DNA of 64,000 bases from an uncultured Alphaproteobacteria bacterium (GTDB lineage Bacteria > Pseudomonadota > Alphaproteobacteria > HIMB59), in contig CACNEB010000006.1 in NCBI GenBank assembly GCA_902619375.1, positions 1-64,000 on the forward strand. The letters run 5' to 3'. Shown here in pieces: positions 9,949 through 19,019 of the stretch. Position numbers and translations under genes: made by a program. The notes beneath the pieces were generated by a model. The model saw only the letters and a program-made list of their open reading frames with translations. It made no database searches and was not told the origin of the DNA. How positions within the stretch are numbered: position 1 is the first letter of the stretch; every line of letters starts with the position of its first letter.

Positions 9949-10986
9949 ATGGATCTAATACAGAGACTTAATGAGGGACCTATTTTGTGTGCAGAAGGCT
10001 ATCTTTTTGCCATGGAGAGAAGAGGATATTTACAGGCAGGAACTTACGTACCTGAAGTTGTTCTTGAGAATCCTGAAGTAGTAACTCAACTTCACAGAGA
10101 GTTTATTAGAGCTGGTAGTGATGTTGTTCAAGCATTTACTTATTACGGTCACAGAGAAAAGTTACGTTTGATTGGGAAGGAAGAATTATTAGAACCTCTT
10201 CAAAAAAATGCATTAGAAATTGCAAAAAATGCTGCAGCTGAATTTCCCCAGTTAGATTTAATGATAGCTGGTAATGTAGCTAATACTAATATTTATGACC
10301 CAGATGACAAACAATCTCACATTGATTGTCAAAAAATGTTTGAAGAACAAATAGCTTGGGCAAAAGAAGCCAATGTTGATTTTATTATTGCTGAAACAAT
10401 TAGTTGGACTGAGGAGGCTAAATTAGCATTAAAGGAAATTAAAAATGCAGGTTTAATAGCTGTCGTAAATCTTGCTATACCTAAAGGTGACAAAACAAGA
10501 GAAGGCCATAGTGCTGCAGAGGCCTGTAAAATTTTGGAAGACCATGGTGCTGACGTAGTTGGCCTTAATTGTTATCGTGGTCCTGAAATGACAATGAAAC
10601 TGCTGCCAAGCATTAGAGAAAAAGTCTCATGCCATGTGGCTGCATTACCTGTTCCATATAGAACAACTGAAGAATTCCCAACACACATGTATATAGAGGA
10701 TCCAAATTGTAATTGTTTAGATGGTAATGTTTCTCATATTGCTCTTGATGGATTAACATGTAACAGGTTTGAAATGGCTGAATTCACTAAACAATGTATG
10801 GACATCAATGTAAATTTTATTGGTATTTGTTGCGGTGCCGACCCTCATCATGTAAGAGAAATGGCAGTTGCTATGGGTAGAAAACCAATTTCTTATAAAT
10901 ATTACCCTGATATGAGCAAACATTTTTCTCATGGCACAGAAAGCAGTCTTAAGGAGATTAACAAAACTAACGAATGGCTTAAATAA
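9949..10986 (+). CDS. bhmT: Betaine--homocysteine S-methyltransferase-like
   Basis: The 345-residue protein belongs to the zinc-dependent homocysteine S-methyltransferase family. The three zinc-binding cysteines are seen as Cys208 in VVGLNCYRGPE and Cys294-Cys295 in ICCGADPHHVREM. I choose the ATG at 9949 because a strong GGGAGG ribosome site lies at 9940-9945; an in-frame TTG at 9937 would sit inside that site. The first residues MDLIQRLNEGPIL are typical of BHMT. The product dimethylglycine would be the substrate for the divergent DMGDH-like gene, so the set forms a glycine-betaine route feeding methionine and one-carbon pools. Use of another methyl donor cannot be excluded. Confidence 0.82.
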   Translation: MDLIQRLNEGPILCAEGYLFAMERRGYLQAGTYVPEVVLENPEVVTQLHREFIRAGSDVVQAFTYYGHREKLRLIGKEELLEPLQKNALEIAKNAAAEFPQLDLMIAGNVANTNIYDPDDKQSHIDCQKMFEEQIAWAKEANVDFIIAETISWTEEAKLALKEIKNAGLIAVVNLAIPKGDKTREGHSAAEACKILEDHGADVVGLNCYRGPEMTMKLLPSIREKVSCHVAALPVPYRTTEEFPTHMYIEDPNCNCLDGNVSHIALDGLTCNRFEMAEFTKQCMDINVNFIGICCGADPHHVREMAVAMGRKPISYKYYPDMSKHFSHGTESSLKEINKTNEWLK

Positions 10987-11016
10987 TTAATAAGACTTAT
11001 AAAAAATAAATTTTAG

Positions 11017-11748
11017 ATGAGTATATGGGGAAAACTTTTAGCTGGGACTTTTGGTTTTGCTCTAGGGGGGCCAATCGGAGCTATGTTAGGTGTAATAGCG
11101 GGTCACAGTGTTGATCGTATTCGAAACCAGAAATCTGACTCTAATATAGCCTCTAATTCACCACAAGAAATTATAACGATAGGTATAATTATTTTAGCAG
11201 CTAAACTGGCTAAAGCAGATGGTCAAGTTACAACTGATGAAATAAGCGCCTTTAAAGAAAAATTTAAAATACCTCCTGATTTTCAAAGCGATGTTAGCAA
11301 AATATTTAATGAAGCTAAAAAAAACTCTGATGACTATCATCAATATGCTCAACAAATAGGAATGCTATTTCGTGGACAACCTCAAGTTTTGGAGCAAATT
11401 TTAAACTTACTTTTTTATATCGCAGAGGCTGATGGTGAAATCAGCGACTCAGAGATAGTATTTATTCAAAATTGTTCTGATTATTTTGGACTAAATAAAG
11501 CTCAATATGAAAGCATAAAAACTTTTTGGATGGATAAACAAATTGATCCATACAAAATTTTAGGAGTTGAGAAAAGTTTTTCTGATGGTGAAATTAGAAA
11601 GAGATGGATACAGCTAAGCAAAGAGTTACACCCTGACCAACTAAGGGCACAGGGTGTTCCTCAAGAATTAATCATTAAATCTGAAGACAGACTATCCGAG
11701 ATAAATCAAGCCTACGATAAAATAAAAAGTATTCGCAAAATCAATTAA
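11017..11748 (+). CDS. djlA: DjlA-like co-chaperone (TerB plus J domain)
   Basis: The 243-residue protein has a glycine-rich hydrophobic N-terminus ([19 protein letters not shown], residues 7-25) able to insert in the inner membrane. A TerB-like helical domain follows (about 50-165), with acidic [10 protein letters not shown] and [11 protein letters not shown] segments. The C-terminal J domain begins DPYKILGV and contains the HPD motif at 205-207, needed to stimulate DnaK. This order is that of DjlA. The last 4 bases overlap the convergent cold-shock gene. Confidence 0.88.
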   Translation: MSIWGKLLAGTFGFALGGPIGAMLGVIAGHSVDRIRNQKSDSNIASNSPQEIITIGIIILAAKLAKADGQVTTDEISAFKEKFKIPPDFQSDVSKIFNEAKKNSDDYHQYAQQIGMLFRGQPQVLEQILNLLFYIAEADGEISDSEIVFIQNCSDYFGLNKAQYESIKTFWMDKQIDPYKILGVEKSFSDGEIRKRWIQLSKELHPDQLRAQGVPQELIIKSEDRLSEINQAYDKIKSIRKIN

Positions 11749-11948
11749 ACTTTTTTTAACTGATCTGCTTTGGATTTGCCTTTGTCTTCAACAACTTCAA
11801 ATTCGACTTTGTCGCCTTCATCGAGGCGGTCTAAACCTGCTTGTTGAACAGCTGTGATGTGGACAAAGATATCTTTATCTTCTCCATCAGGGGCAATAAA
11901 CCCATATCCTTTTTTTGGGTTAAACCATTTCACTGTTCCTGTAGCCAT
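11745..11948 (-). CDS. cspA: Cold-shock domain protein (CspA family)
   Basis: The 67-residue protein is a single cold-shock domain with RNP1 (KKGYGFI) and RNP2 (DIFVHI) motifs for binding single-stranded RNA or DNA. The N-terminus [18 protein letters not shown] is canonical. A good ribosome site AAAGGA lies about 6 bases before the ATG, and a 5' leader of up to about 140 bases separates it from thiD; cspA leaders in other bacteria are thermosensing, but no structure was verified here. GC content of the gene is clearly higher than that of the neighbours, as expected for an abundant protein. Confidence 0.95.
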   Translation of the reverse strand: MATGTVKWFNPKKGYGFIAPDGEDKDIFVHITAVQQAGLDRLDEGDKVEFEVVEDKGKSKADQLKKV

Positions 11949-12092
11949 TTATAGTCCTTTCTTAATCTTAAGTAGTAAATATTTAGCGTATCCAAACATA
12001 GTTAAAAATTTTATGAGATTTTTTTAATTAGTATTCAAATAGTAAGCCTAAATATTGGTAAACTTTTTATAGCAATTTCTCTAAATTTAAAG

Positions 12093-12884
12093 TTAAAAAT
12101 GGTAAACCGGGCCGCTACCTTTACCAATTTTATACAAACTTCCTTTAATTATGGCTCTTTTTATATAATTTCTTGATTTTTTGACAGAATTTAAAATATC
12201 TTCACCTAAGGCTAAATTCGAAGCAATTGCTGACGATAAAGTACACCCAGTTCCATGTGTGTTTTTACTTTTAATGATACTAGACTCAAAAAAGTGAATT
12301 TTTTTATTTTTTTTTATAAATAGACAGTCGAATATTTTTCCATTTTTAATTAAACCTTTGATCAGTACATCCTTAGCGCCAATTTTTTCTAAAATTTGAA
12401 TTGCATTAATCATATCATCTTTACTATTAATCTTGGTATTTGTAAGAATTTCTGCCTCCTTCAAATTAGGAGTAATTATCATAGATTTTGTTATAAGGTT
12501 TTTAGTTAAACTTGATATAGCGCTTTTCTTTAAGAGTAAATAACCAGATGTTGAAACCATAACAGGGTCTAAAACAACTTTAGATATTTTATAGTTGTCA
12601 ATAAATTTTGAAATTTCTTGAATAATTTTTTTATCACTTAACATACCAATCTTTATTGAGTCTGGTTTAATATCACTACACGTCGTATTAAGTTGTTCTC
12701 TTATGAACTTTGGGGTTGTATTAAAAATACTTTTGACCTCTTGAGTATTTTGTGCAGTTAAAGCAGTAATTACAGACATCGCATAACATTTAAAGTATGT
12801 TATAGTTTTAATGTCAGCTTGGATACCTGCCCCTCCTGATGAGTCAGATCCTGCAATTGTTAATACAGTTTTATATCTTTTCAT
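12093..12884 (-). CDS. thiD: Hydroxymethylpyrimidine (phosphate) kinase
   Basis: ThiD phosphorylates HMP and HMP-P to HMP-PP for thiamine synthesis. The 263-residue sequence begins with TIAGSDSSGGAGIQAD (residues 8-23), the substrate loop of the family, and carries the anion-hole motif HGTGCTLSSA at residues 210-219. KIGMLS and DPVMVSTSG are further family motifs. The start overlaps the thiE stop by 14 bases, so translation is coupled within the TPP-riboswitch operon. Together with ThiE and ThiM it makes thiamine phosphate from salvaged HMP and thiazole. Confidence 0.95.
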   Translation of the reverse strand: MKRYKTVLTIAGSDSSGGAGIQADIKTITYFKCYAMSVITALTAQNTQEVKSIFNTTPKFIREQLNTTCSDIKPDSIKIGMLSDKKIIQEISKFIDNYKISKVVLDPVMVSTSGYLLLKKSAISSLTKNLITKSMIITPNLKEAEILTNTKINSKDDMINAIQILEKIGAKDVLIKGLIKNGKIFDCLFIKKNKKIHFFESSIIKSKNTHGTGCTLSSAIASNLALGEDILNSVKKSRNYIKRAIIKGSLYKIGKGSGPVYHF

Positions 12885-13494
12885 AACTTGAAATAATTTT
12901 ACTTACATCCATACAATTCTTTTTAATATTACCTTTTAATAAAGAGGATATCATAGCAACACCATGGATTTTTAGTTTAAGTATACTATTTACATCACTA
13001 ATATTGATTCCTCCTATTGCTATTAAAGGGATTTTTGTAGCTTTAGCACAAATTTTAAGCCCGCTTAAACCAAAATAATTTTTCATTTCTTTTTTTGTAT
13101 TAGACGAGAAGGCTGAAACACCTATGTAGTCAACTCCATTTAACTTTTTTACCTTTATGAATTCATTTTTATTACTTGCTGAAACTCCTATTATAGATTT
13201 TCTTCCCAATATTTTTCTAGCTTGATTATAGGGTAAATCATCCATACCAACATGCGCACCATGAGCATTTATAGATTTTGCAATATCCACACGATCATTG
13301 ACAATGAGAGTTTTTTTAAATTTAACACAATCTTTTTTTAAATCTTTTCCTAAGTTGTATAAATCAATTGTTTTTAAATTTTTAAACCTTAATTGAATAC
13401 AATCAACCTTACTCTCAAATATTATTTTCAAATAATTATCCAACTTACTTAATGGTGTAAGTTTATCGTCAGTAACAAAACAAAATTTAAACAC
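12871..13494 (-). CDS. thiE: Thiamine-phosphate synthase
   Basis: ThiE joins HMP-PP and thiazole phosphate to give thiamine monophosphate. The 207-residue TIM barrel shows VDCIQLRFKNL near the N-terminus, LIVNDRVDIA, GAHVGMDDLPY and GVSASN, and the C-terminal phosphate loop IAIGGINISDV, all typical. The usual GPVFPTTTK loop is altered to GVSAFSSNTKKE, retaining the Thr-Lys. It overlaps thiM by 8 bases and thiD by 14. Phosphorylation of the product to TPP would need ThiL, which is not in this operon. Confidence 0.93.
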   Translation of the reverse strand: MFKFCFVTDDKLTPLSKLDNYLKIIFESKVDCIQLRFKNLKTIDLYNLGKDLKKDCVKFKKTLIVNDRVDIAKSINAHGAHVGMDDLPYNQARKILGRKSIIGVSASNKNEFIKVKKLNGVDYIGVSAFSSNTKKEMKNYFGLSGLKICAKATKIPLIAIGGINISDVNSILKLKIHGVAMISSLLKGNIKKNCMDVSKIISSYEKI

Positions 13495-14284
13495 TAGTAA
13501 TCTTTAAATTATCTAAAATTTCTTTTTCTGTAATATTATTTAATTTGTTCAAGAAATTTACTTGAAAATCTCCTGGCCCCTCTGATTTTGATGCTGCGAG
13601 TTCTCCTGCGATTGAAAAAATAGCCGCTGAGCTTATCGCAGATTTATATAAACTTTCACCTACAGCAGCAAATGCTCCTACTACACACGATAAAGAGCAA
13701 CCAATAGCTGTAACCTTCGTCATTACACTCGATCCATTTGAAATTTTAGTGACATTATCTTTATAGATAATAAAGTCATCACTACCGCTTATAAATACAA
13801 CACAATTATTCTCGTTAGATAAAATTTTTCCTGACTCAATAGCTGCGTGACTTTCAATTGATGAGTCAACTCCCTTTGAAGATATTTTATTTTGATCTAC
13901 TAGTGATTGAATCTCAGATGCGTTTCCTCTAATAATTAAGTTTTTAGAGCTTTTAATAATGTCAAGAGAAGTTTGTGTTCTTAACTTACTCGCACCTGAA
14001 CCCACAGGGTCTAATATGATTGGTTTTTCTTGTTCAACATAATATTTAGAAGCCTCTAAAAAGCTAGGCCTCCAATTATCGTCTAACGTTCCAATATTAT
14101 TAACAAGACAAGACGATATAGCAGCTATTTCTTTAAGTTCATTTGTTGCATGAGACATCAAAGGAGATGCTCCGATAGAGAGAAGAATATTAGCGTTTAT
14201 GTTCATTGCCACGTAATTTGTAATACAATGTACAAGCGCTCCTTTATCTCTTAAATTTTTTAAATCATTATAAATATGCTCCAT
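13487..14284 (-). CDS. thiM: Hydroxyethylthiazole kinase
   Basis: ThiM phosphorylates the thiazole alcohol in salvage of thiamine breakdown products. The 265-residue sequence shows VHCITNYVAMN at residues 18-28, DPVGSGASKLRT, LIIRGNASEI, and the catalytic-cysteine motif AIGCSLSCVVGAF, all characteristic. Its ATG shares one base with the stop of the upstream transporter gene, indicating tight coupling. Presence of ThiM but no thiazole synthesis genes (thiG, thiS, thiO) in the operon suggests the cell salvages the thiazole moiety; de novo genes could be elsewhere. Confidence 0.95.
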   Translation of the reverse strand: MEHIYNDLKNLRDKGALVHCITNYVAMNINANILLSIGASPLMSHATNELKEIAAISSCLVNNIGTLDDNWRPSFLEASKYYVEQEKPIILDPVGSGASKLRTQTSLDIIKSSKNLIIRGNASEIQSLVDQNKISSKGVDSSIESHAAIESGKILSNENNCVVFISGSDDFIIYKDNVTKISNGSSVMTKVTAIGCSLSCVVGAFAAVGESLYKSAISSAAIFSIAGELAASKSEGPGDFQVNFLNKLNNITEKEILDNLKITSV

Positions 14285-15669
14285 TATATTCCTTTCTTTT
14301 TCATCAAAAGTGTCAATATTGTTGAAAATAGAATTGGCACTAAAAATGATGAGAATAATTTATAGTTATTAATAAATGTGAAATTAATATTTAAAAAATC
14401 GCTCAATATATTTTTACTATAAGAGGGGTCAGGAAATATTAATACTCCCAGTAGTAAGCTCAAAAAAGAAATTATGTATATTTGTTTAGTAGTGATATTA
14501 ATACCAAATAATCCCAACAAAAAAGGTAAAACTAAACAACAACAAATTAAATCGGCAATTAAGAACACGTATAAGACATTGTAGCCTTGTGAAGATAGTA
14601 TGAAAACTGCCACCAAGAAAACAATAATAAAGTATAAATTTGAAGAGGATTTTAAGGAGTAACTTGTGCTCAGGGAGACAATCTGAGAATTTATCGCATT
14701 TATTAATGTATCTATACTACTCAATACAAGGGAAGTAGCTAATATTACAAAAATGTATTTTATAAATGAAGTCTCGAGTAAACCGAAAAGTTTCACAAAT
14801 GTTAAATCAGGATCATCCATTGCGTAAAGTGAGATTGAAACTAGTCCAGAGTATCCAATGAAATAAACAATTATAAATATAATTAAAGCAGATATAACTA
14901 AACCAATACTAAGTGTTTTATTATCTTTAGCAGCATAAATTCTTTGCCAATTACCATGGTGAAAAAGATTGGTAAATGTAACTGCTATTAAAAAAGTCAA
15001 ACCTGTTATCCATAGGAATTGATTATTAAAATCAAATAAATGTGCATTTTCGTTAATAAATGAAGAGTTATTTGAAAAGTCTTGGAATGGAATTTTAAAA
15101 ACTAAAAACAAACAAATTCCTATGATGAATATGAATTGAATTAAATCGGTGAATATTGTTGCCGACAATCCTCCAATTAGAACGTACGATAAAGCAATTA
15201 ATAAAATTATCATTGAAGAAATCCAATAAGGCGTATCATTTAAAAAATTAAAGAACTTTGAGATAGCTGTAATTTCAGCTATTAAGAAAACTGTCATATA
15301 AACTAACGAAACTATTATAACAAAGTGGGATAAGTTCTTGCCAAACCGATTTTCGATACAATCGTGAAAGCCTGTTGAGTTTGGAAAAACCTTTCTTACA
15401 TATTTTCCTATAAAGATGAATAAAACTAAAGGCATCGCAGCTCCAAGTGCATAACCAATCACATTACCCATTCCACCCCAAGTAGCTGCTGCGGCAGGAG
15501 AAAATATTATCCAAAAACCCAATGCAGAAGATACAAAAGAAGATATTGAAAAAAATAAGTTATATTTATTTTTAATAACGAACTTATCATCTGATAATTC
15601 ATTTTTTTTCAAAAAAAAGAATGACGCAGTAAAAATTAATCCGAAAAAAATTAAAAAAAGAATTTCCAT
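14284..15669 (-). CDS. SSS-family sodium/solute symporter, predicted thiamine-precursor importer (ThiV-like)
   Basis: The 461-residue integral membrane protein has about 13 hydrophobic helices and the sodium/solute symporter architecture, with SALGFWIIFSPAAAATWGG in the first core helices and ALSYVLIGGLSATIFTDLIQ further on, a stretch conserved in SSS carriers. A TPP riboswitch lies directly upstream and thiM-thiE-thiD directly downstream, so the likely substrate is HMP, hydroxyethylthiazole or a related precursor. A riboswitch-linked SSS transporter named ThiV has been proposed to import a pyrimidine precursor in SAR11. Substrate here is inferred from context only. Confidence 0.85.
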   Translation of the reverse strand: MEILFLIFFGLIFTASFFFLKKNELSDDKFVIKNKYNLFFSISSFVSSALGFWIIFSPAAAATWGGMGNVIGYALGAAMPLVLFIFIGKYVRKVFPNSTGFHDCIENRFGKNLSHFVIIVSLVYMTVFLIAEITAISKFFNFLNDTPYWISSMIILLIALSYVLIGGLSATIFTDLIQFIFIIGICLFLVFKIPFQDFSNNSSFINENAHLFDFNNQFLWITGLTFLIAVTFTNLFHHGNWQRIYAAKDNKTLSIGLVISALIIFIIVYFIGYSGLVSISLYAMDDPDLTFVKLFGLLETSFIKYIFVILATSLVLSSIDTLINAINSQIVSLSTSYSLKSSSNLYFIIVFLVAVFILSSQGYNVLYVFLIADLICCCLVLPFLLGLFGINITTKQIYIISFLSLLLGVLIFPDPSYSKNILSDFLNINFTFINNYKLFSSFLVPILFSTILTLLMKKKGI

Positions 15670-15695
15670 CTAATTTGTTCTTGTTTTAAAAGTAT

Positions 15696-15780
15696 TTAAG
15701 GGAAACTTCCTACGCCAGAATTACCTGGATCAGGTTCGAGGGTTAAGTATTACCTTTCTCAGCCTTTCAGCACCCCTTAA
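15696..15780 (-). promoter_or_regulatory. TPP riboswitch (THI element)
   Basis: On the minus strand the leader reads GGGGTGC, CTGAGA, then ACCCTCGAACCTGATC, and CCAGGTAATTCTGGCGTAGG, matching the conserved TPP aptamer blocks in order. The P1 helix is formed by TTAAGGG near 15780 and CCCTTAA near 15696. The aptamer ends 27 bases before the transporter ATG with no terminator-like U run between, so control is more likely at translation initiation than by attenuation. It should turn the transporter-thiM-thiE-thiD operon down when TPP is plentiful. Confidence 0.95.
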
Positions 15781-15855
15781 ACCTCAATATTATCAAACTA
15801 ACTAAAATAAATCAATTATCTTTACTAAAAACAAATTTAATATTAAAAACATCAC

Positions 15856-17346
15856 ATGAAAATAATTGAAAACTTCTCTGACTCTAAAGGAATATCTAGT
15901 AATTCAGAAGACTTCATAAAATTATATAAACCTAGTACGGGTGAGGAATATGCGCATGTTCCAAAAACAACAAGAGATGAGTTTGAAAAAATTATTAATA
16001 AAATGAAATTAGCACAACCTTTATGGGCTAATACACCCATTACGAAAAGAAGTGAAATTTTATTTAAATTTAAAAATTTAATTGAAAAAAATTTTGATTT
16101 AATAGCAAAAATAATATCTGAAGAGCATGGCAAGGTTTTTTCTGATGCTAAAGGATCTTTACAAAGAGGTCTTGAAGTAGTTGACTTTGCATGTGGTATT
16201 CCTCATTTATTGAAAGGAAATCACTCAATTAACGTTGGAACAAACGTAGATTTGTTTGATATTAAGCAGCCTTTGGGAATTTGTGCTGGTATTACACCAT
16301 TTAATTTCCCAGCTATGGTTCCAATGTGGATGTTTCCATTATCTATAGCATGTGGAAATGCCTTTATGTTAAAACCCTCTGAGAAAGTTCCTCAATGCTC
16401 TTTAAAACTTGCAGAATTAATGAGTGAAGCTGGTCTACCTGATAACGTCCTCACGGTCGTAAATGGCGATAAAAATATTGTAGATCAAATACTTCAGTGT
16501 GAAGATATTTCTTCAGTAAGTTTTGTTGGCTCAACACCTGTTGCTAAGTACATTTACACCGAGTGTTCAAAAACAAATAAAAGAGTTCAAGCTCTTGGTG
16601 GTGCTAAAAACCATATGCTTATAATGGAAGATGCGAATTTAGAGGATGCAGTAAATGGACTAATTGGAGCAGCTTTTGGATCTGCTGGTGAACGTTGTAT
16701 GGCAACATCAGTTGCTATGCCTGTTGGAAATATTCAAAAACCATTTATGGATTTACTAAAGGAGAAGGCAAGTAAAATCAAAGTTGGGGAGTCTTTAGAC
16801 CCACAAAGTGAAATGGGACCTCTCATTACAAAGGAACACAAACAAAAAGTTCTATCATATATTGAAAAAGGTGTTCAAGAGGGTGCAAAATTAGAGTTAG
16901 ATGGAAGAGGAATTAGTCTTCAAGGTTATGAAAATGGTAATTTTGTTGGTCCTACAATATTTAATAATGTTACTGATGGTATGACTATATACAAAGAAGA
17001 GATTTTTGGCCCTGTTTTATCTGTCCTAAATATGAATAATTTTGAAGAGGCTATAAAACTGATTAATAAACATCAGTTTGGCAATGGCACTTCTATTTAT
17101 ACATCAAGTGGTTCATTAGCGAGAAATTTTATGAAAAATGTCCAAATAGGAATGGTTGGGATAAACATTCCTATTCCAGTTCCAATGTCTTTTTATACTT
17201 TTGGTGGCTGGAAAGGTTCAATATTTGGTGGTCATGGAATGCACGGGGAAGAAGGGATTAATTTTTATACCAAACGTAAGACAATAACATCGAGATGGCC
17301 AGATGATGTCGCAGGGGCTTCACTCAACATGCCAACTATGAAATAA
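15856..17346 (+). CDS. mmsA: Methylmalonate-semialdehyde dehydrogenase (CoA-acylating)
   Basis: The 496-residue aldehyde dehydrogenase converts (methyl)malonate semialdehyde to propionyl-CoA or acetyl-CoA in valine, beta-alanine or inositol breakdown. It shows the family's GICAGITPFNFPAM near residues 140-153, and GSAGERCMA with catalytic Cys281. The sequence PMSFYTFGGWKGSIFG near the end is specific for the MmsA branch. Length matches MmsA. It is transcribed divergently from the riboswitch operon with about 75 bases between and is followed 6 bases later by the ATPase zeta gene. Confidence 0.93.
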   Translation: MKIIENFSDSKGISSNSEDFIKLYKPSTGEEYAHVPKTTRDEFEKIINKMKLAQPLWANTPITKRSEILFKFKNLIEKNFDLIAKIISEEHGKVFSDAKGSLQRGLEVVDFACGIPHLLKGNHSINVGTNVDLFDIKQPLGICAGITPFNFPAMVPMWMFPLSIACGNAFMLKPSEKVPQCSLKLAELMSEAGLPDNVLTVVNGDKNIVDQILQCEDISSVSFVGSTPVAKYIYTECSKTNKRVQALGGAKNHMLIMEDANLEDAVNGLIGAAFGSAGERCMATSVAMPVGNIQKPFMDLLKEKASKIKVGESLDPQSEMGPLITKEHKQKVLSYIEKGVQEGAKLELDGRGISLQGYENGNFVGPTIFNNVTDGMTIYKEEIFGPVLSVLNMNNFEEAIKLINKHQFGNGTSIYTSSGSLARNFMKNVQIGMVGINIPIPVPMSFYTFGGWKGSIFGGHGMHGEEGINFYTKRKTITSRWPDDVAGASLNMPTMK

Positions 17347-17352
17347 TGAATT

Positions 17353-17634
17353 ATGGACAAATTTAAAGACAGACAAAAAGCCTTTGAAGCAGAGCAAAGC
17401 CAAAAAGAGCAAACAGAATTTGAAAAAAGAAATTCAAGAAACAAAATCTTTGCTCAATACATTTTAGATGATATTGGACAATCCGATAATTCAGAATTAC
17501 TGAGAGAAATAATATTATCTGATCTTGAGGAACCAGGAGATGAAGACATAATACGTAAAGCCTTAGATGTATTAGCTCAAAATAACGGTAGTCTGACTAG
17601 AGAAGATCTAGTAAAAAAACTCTCAGAAATATAA
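17353..17634 (+). CDS. F1-ATPase inhibitor zeta subunit family (DUF1476)
   Basis: The 93-residue, highly charged alpha-helical protein begins with the DUF1476 pattern DKFKDRQKAFEAE, continues EFEKRNSRNKIFAQYI and ends with LEEPGDEDIIRKALDVLA, matching the alphaproteobacterial zeta subunit. In Paracoccus its N-terminus blocks rotation of F1 in the ATP-hydrolysis direction. The family is nearly restricted to Alphaproteobacteria and is a good taxonomic marker here. The N-terminal inhibitory helix appears present. It follows mmsA by 6 bases and ends one base from the convergent gloA stop. Confidence 0.85.
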   Translation: MDKFKDRQKAFEAEQSQKEQTEFEKRNSRNKIFAQYILDDIGQSDNSELLREIILSDLEEPGDEDIIRKALDVLAQNNGSLTREDLVKKLSEI

Positions 17635-17635
17635 T

Positions 17636-18076
17636 CTACCAAGACCCATTATTTTGCATACTGGCCCAAGGCTCTCTTATTTCAAGACTCTCACCTTTTT
17701 GAAGTAACTCTATTGATATGCCGTCTGGTGATTTTATGAATGCCATATATCCATCTCTAGGAGGCCTGTTTATCACAACATCCTTTTTTATCAGATTTTC
17801 ACAAACTTGATAAATATTATCTACTCTAAAAGCTAGATGACCAAAATTTCTGCCACCTTTGTATTCTTCTTTGTCCCAATTGTAAGTTAATTCTAAAAGA
17901 GGTTTCTTTTTACTGTCAGCAGTGTCTTTATCATCAGGGGCACAAAGAAAAATTAAAGTAAATCGACCCTTTTCACTCTCTTTTCTCGAGTATTCAATTA
18001 GTCCTAGTTTATTACAATAAAAGTCAAGTGATTGCTCAATATCACTTACTCGAACCATTGTGTGCAAATATTCCAT
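17636..18076 (-). CDS. gloA: Lactoylglutathione lyase (glyoxalase I)
   Basis: The 146-residue VOC-fold protein begins YLHTMVRVSDIEQSLDFY, with His5 as the first metal ligand of glyoxalase I, and has FGHLAFRVDNI with a second metal His, then GISIELLQKGE with the third-strand Glu ligand. The retained RDGYMAFIKSPDG motif is typical of GloA. It converts the hemithioacetal of methylglyoxal and glutathione to lactoylglutathione. It is slightly longer than E. coli GloA (135). It is convergent with the zeta gene and leaves a 42-base gap to the EamA gene. Confidence 0.85.
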   Translation of the reverse strand: MEYLHTMVRVSDIEQSLDFYCNKLGLIEYSRKESEKGRFTLIFLCAPDDKDTADSKKKPLLELTYNWDKEEYKGGRNFGHLAFRVDNIYQVCENLIKKDVVINRPPRDGYMAFIKSPDGISIELLQKGESLEIREPWASMQNNGSW

Positions 18077-18118
18077 TAAGATTAAATATCAAAAAATTTT
18101 AAATCTGTCTAAAAATTT

Positions 18119-18991
18119 CTAAAATTGCTTATTGCTTCCAAGGACTATTTTTTTTCGAAGGACAGTTTCACGATAAAAAATATATCCGACTGAAAGTAAA
18201 ATTAATGGACCTCCTAGTAGCACCTCTTTCGAGAGAAACTCACCAAAAAAAATATAACCGATGACAAATGCCCAAACAACAGAAGTGAAGTCTAAAGGAG
18301 CAAGAACAGAGGCTTCTGCTAATTGAAAAGATTTTGTAAGACAAAATTGAGCAGTAAACCCTAAAAAACCTGAAGCAATTAGAAAAACTAAGTCTAAATT
18401 ATTTGGCCATATCCAATCATCACTATAGAAAAATAAACTTGAAACTGTTCCAAATAAAGTAAAGGCCCATACCGTTAAAATATTATTATTAGTTATTAAT
18501 ATTTTTTTTAGAATTATCACTGCCATTGACAAAAAAATACTAGCTAAAAGTGGTAAAACAGAATAGTTGTTTAATAAATTCACGTCCGGTTTCAAAATAA
18601 TTACTACCCCTATAAAACCAATAATAATTGCAATTACCCTCCTATATCCAATTTTTTCACCCAGAAAAAAAATTGATAATATAGATATAAAAAAAACAGA
18701 TGAAAAACTGATTGTTTGCATTTCGATCAGCGGAACATATCTAAGAGATATGAAGAAAAGACTCATAGCTGAAATTCCTACTAAACCTCTAAAAAAATGA
18801 AGTTTATAATTGTTAATAGAAGATATTTTTAGATTTAAATAATAAATGACAACTATCAATGGAATAAGAGCAAATAGATTTCTGAAAAAAACTACCTCAA
18901 ATAATGGTAAGTTGTCGCCTGTTGCTTTTATACATACACTCATTAAAACAAAAAAAAGGACGGACAAAGACTTGTAGATAAATGCTGACAT
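18119..18991 (-). CDS. EamA/DMT-family membrane transporter
   Basis: The 290-residue protein has ten predicted hydrophobic helices arranged as two similar halves, the layout of the drug/metabolite transporter superfamily. The first half has EVVFFRNLFALIPL and FFISLRYVPLIEMQTISFSS; the second half has FCLTKSFQLAEASVLAPLDF, the matching EamA motif, and VVWAFVIGYIFFGE. Such proteins usually export small metabolites or act as permeases; S-adenosylmethionine uptake is known for some relatives. No substrate can be assigned. Confidence 0.82.
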   Translation of the reverse strand: MSAFIYKSLSVLFFVLMSVCIKATGDNLPLFEVVFFRNLFALIPLIVVIYYLNLKISSINNYKLHFFRGLVGISAMSLFFISLRYVPLIEMQTISFSSVFFISILSIFFLGEKIGYRRVIAIIIGFIGVVIILKPDVNLLNNYSVLPLLASIFLSMAVIILKKILITNNNILTVWAFTLFGTVSSLFFYSDDWIWPNNLDLVFLIASGFLGFTAQFCLTKSFQLAEASVLAPLDFTSVVWAFVIGYIFFGEFLSKEVLLGGPLILLSVGYIFYRETVLRKKIVLGSNKQF

Positions 18992-19019
18992 GTGGTTAAT
19001 CTAAATATATTAAATATGA

